Of a stretch of DNA of 64,000 nt, positions 63,489 through 64,000 are shown in pieces. The DNA is from Sneathiella glossodoripedis JCM 23214 (GTDB taxonomy: Bacteria; Pseudomonadota; Alphaproteobacteria; Sneathiellales; Sneathiellaceae). Numbering within the stretch: position 1 is the first letter of the stretch; each line of letters starts with the position of its first letter. The stretch covers positions 1-64,000 of the forward strand of contig NZ_BAMS01000006.1 in NCBI RefSeq assembly GCF_000616095.1, written 5' to 3'. The position numbers and the translations under genes are program-made. The notes beneath the pieces are model-generated. The model saw nothing but the letters and a program-made list of their open reading frames with translations. It did not search any database and was not told the origin of the DNA.

Positions 63489-64000
63489 TGAAAGATATCA
63501 AGATGATTAAGTTTCCTCGAATGGTGGCTATGGCATTGGTCGTTTGTGCCAGCCTTGCCGCTTTCCCTGTAGCTGCGGTAAAAGCCGCAGGCAGTCACGC
63601 CGTAATTTCCGTTGAAAACGCGTGGGCCAGAGCCTCGAAAGTTAAGGTTGCCGGCGCCTTTATGACATTGAACAATAAATCCACTTCCGACGATATATTG
63701 TTGTCTGCATCATCTGATGTTGCAAAGCGCGTGGAAATTCACACCACCAAAACTGTTGATGGCGTGATGAAAATGATTGAAATGGAAGAGGGTGTTGTTG
63801 TGCCCGCGAGCGGATCGCTTGTTTTAAAGCCCGGCAGTTATCATGTGATGCTGATGGGTCTGAAACACCCGCTGAAGGAAGGTGACACCTTTGCTATTCG
63901 TTTGAAGTTCAAGCATGCCGACGAGGTGGAGGCGCTTGTGACGGTGATGGCGGCCGGTGCCATGGAAGGCATGAAGCACGAGCATGGATCTCACAGCATG
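63488..64000 (+). CDS. PCu(A)C copper chaperone (DUF461), truncated by the window edge
   Basis: Open from ATG 63488 to the right edge (171 codons), so the C terminus is missing. A signal peptide (MVAMALVVCASLAAFPVAAVKAA, shown by position, cut near AGSHA) is followed by the PCu(A)C core. That core carries the copper ligands of the H(M)x10Mx21HxM pattern: EIHTTKTVDGVMKMIEM and GSYHVMLMGLKHPL. The visible end is His/Met-rich. It delivers Cu(I) in the periplasm for CuA assembly with the SCO protein. Start codon overlaps the SCO stop, so the genes are co-translated. Confidence 0.9.
   Translation, partial: MKDIKMIKFPRMVAMALVVCASLAAFPVAAVKAAGSHAVISVENAWARASKVKVAGAFMTLNNKSTSDDILLSASSDVAKRVEIHTTKTVDGVMKMIEMEEGVVVPASGSLVLKPGSYHVMLMGLKHPLKEGDTFAIRLKFKHADEVEALVTVMAAGAMEGMKHEHGSHSM

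Overview
The window looks like chromosomal DNA of a marine-type alphaproteobacterium. The support is gene content: an IalB-family periplasmic protein beside a SpoU methyltransferase and rlmN, a DUF2794 protein, a glutathione-dependent formaldehyde pathway, an alphaproteobacterial-type exosortase fused to EpsI, and a TTC38-like TPR protein next to an MlrC-type M81 peptidase. Base composition is moderate. The first ~12 kb is visibly more A+T-rich than the housekeeping part. The genus cannot be named from the sequence. I see no rRNA, tRNA, CRISPR array, insertion sequence or phage gene.

Region 1 (1 to ~29.9 kb) is an exopolysaccharide (EPS) locus of the Wzx/Wzy type with an exosortase. It holds a polyprenyl-phosphate sugar transferase (27963-29420), PssD/PssE-like transferase halves, two GT4-type and one GT2 glycosyltransferases, a NodB-type deacetylase, a GNAT acetyltransferase, a flippase, a polymerase/ligase-like protein, a chain-length regulator, a tyrosine-kinase-like ATPase, a Wza-like export lipoprotein, an outer-membrane beta-barrel, a TPR lipoprotein, an ExeA-like ATPase and the exosortase-EpsI fusion. 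Embedded in it are a type I secretion ABC/HlyD pair and two related parallel beta-helix proteins. One beta-helix protein carries RTX repeats and jellyroll domains and looks like a substrate of that secretion pair. The other has a Sec-type signal. My reading is that the locus makes, exports and then modifies or binds one polymer.

Region 2 (~30 to 62.1 kb) is ordinary metabolism and housekeeping: folD, argG, rlmN, an asparaginase II, ketoacid CoA-transferase, two EamA transporters, the adhC/fghA formaldehyde pair, an SDR, a disrupted pterin dehydratase, a low-molecular-weight phosphatase, speE, thpR, an aldo/keto reductase, the tesA/ABC/FtsX-permease locus, a Bax-inhibitor-1 protein, M81/TTC38, msrB and an Opp/Dpp-type ABC transporter with no binding protein. 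Region 3 (62.3 kb to the right edge) is a copper-delivery operon: DUF2946-like protein, SCO, and a PCu(A)C chaperone that runs off the window.

Eight sites in seven genes show the same defect: the reading frame breaks inside a conserved protein and is restored by adding one base (two at one site). All can be explained by a shortened run of identical bases, and they hit housekeeping genes as well as EPS genes. Sequencing or assembly error is therefore the leading explanation, and the affected genes should be read as probably intact.
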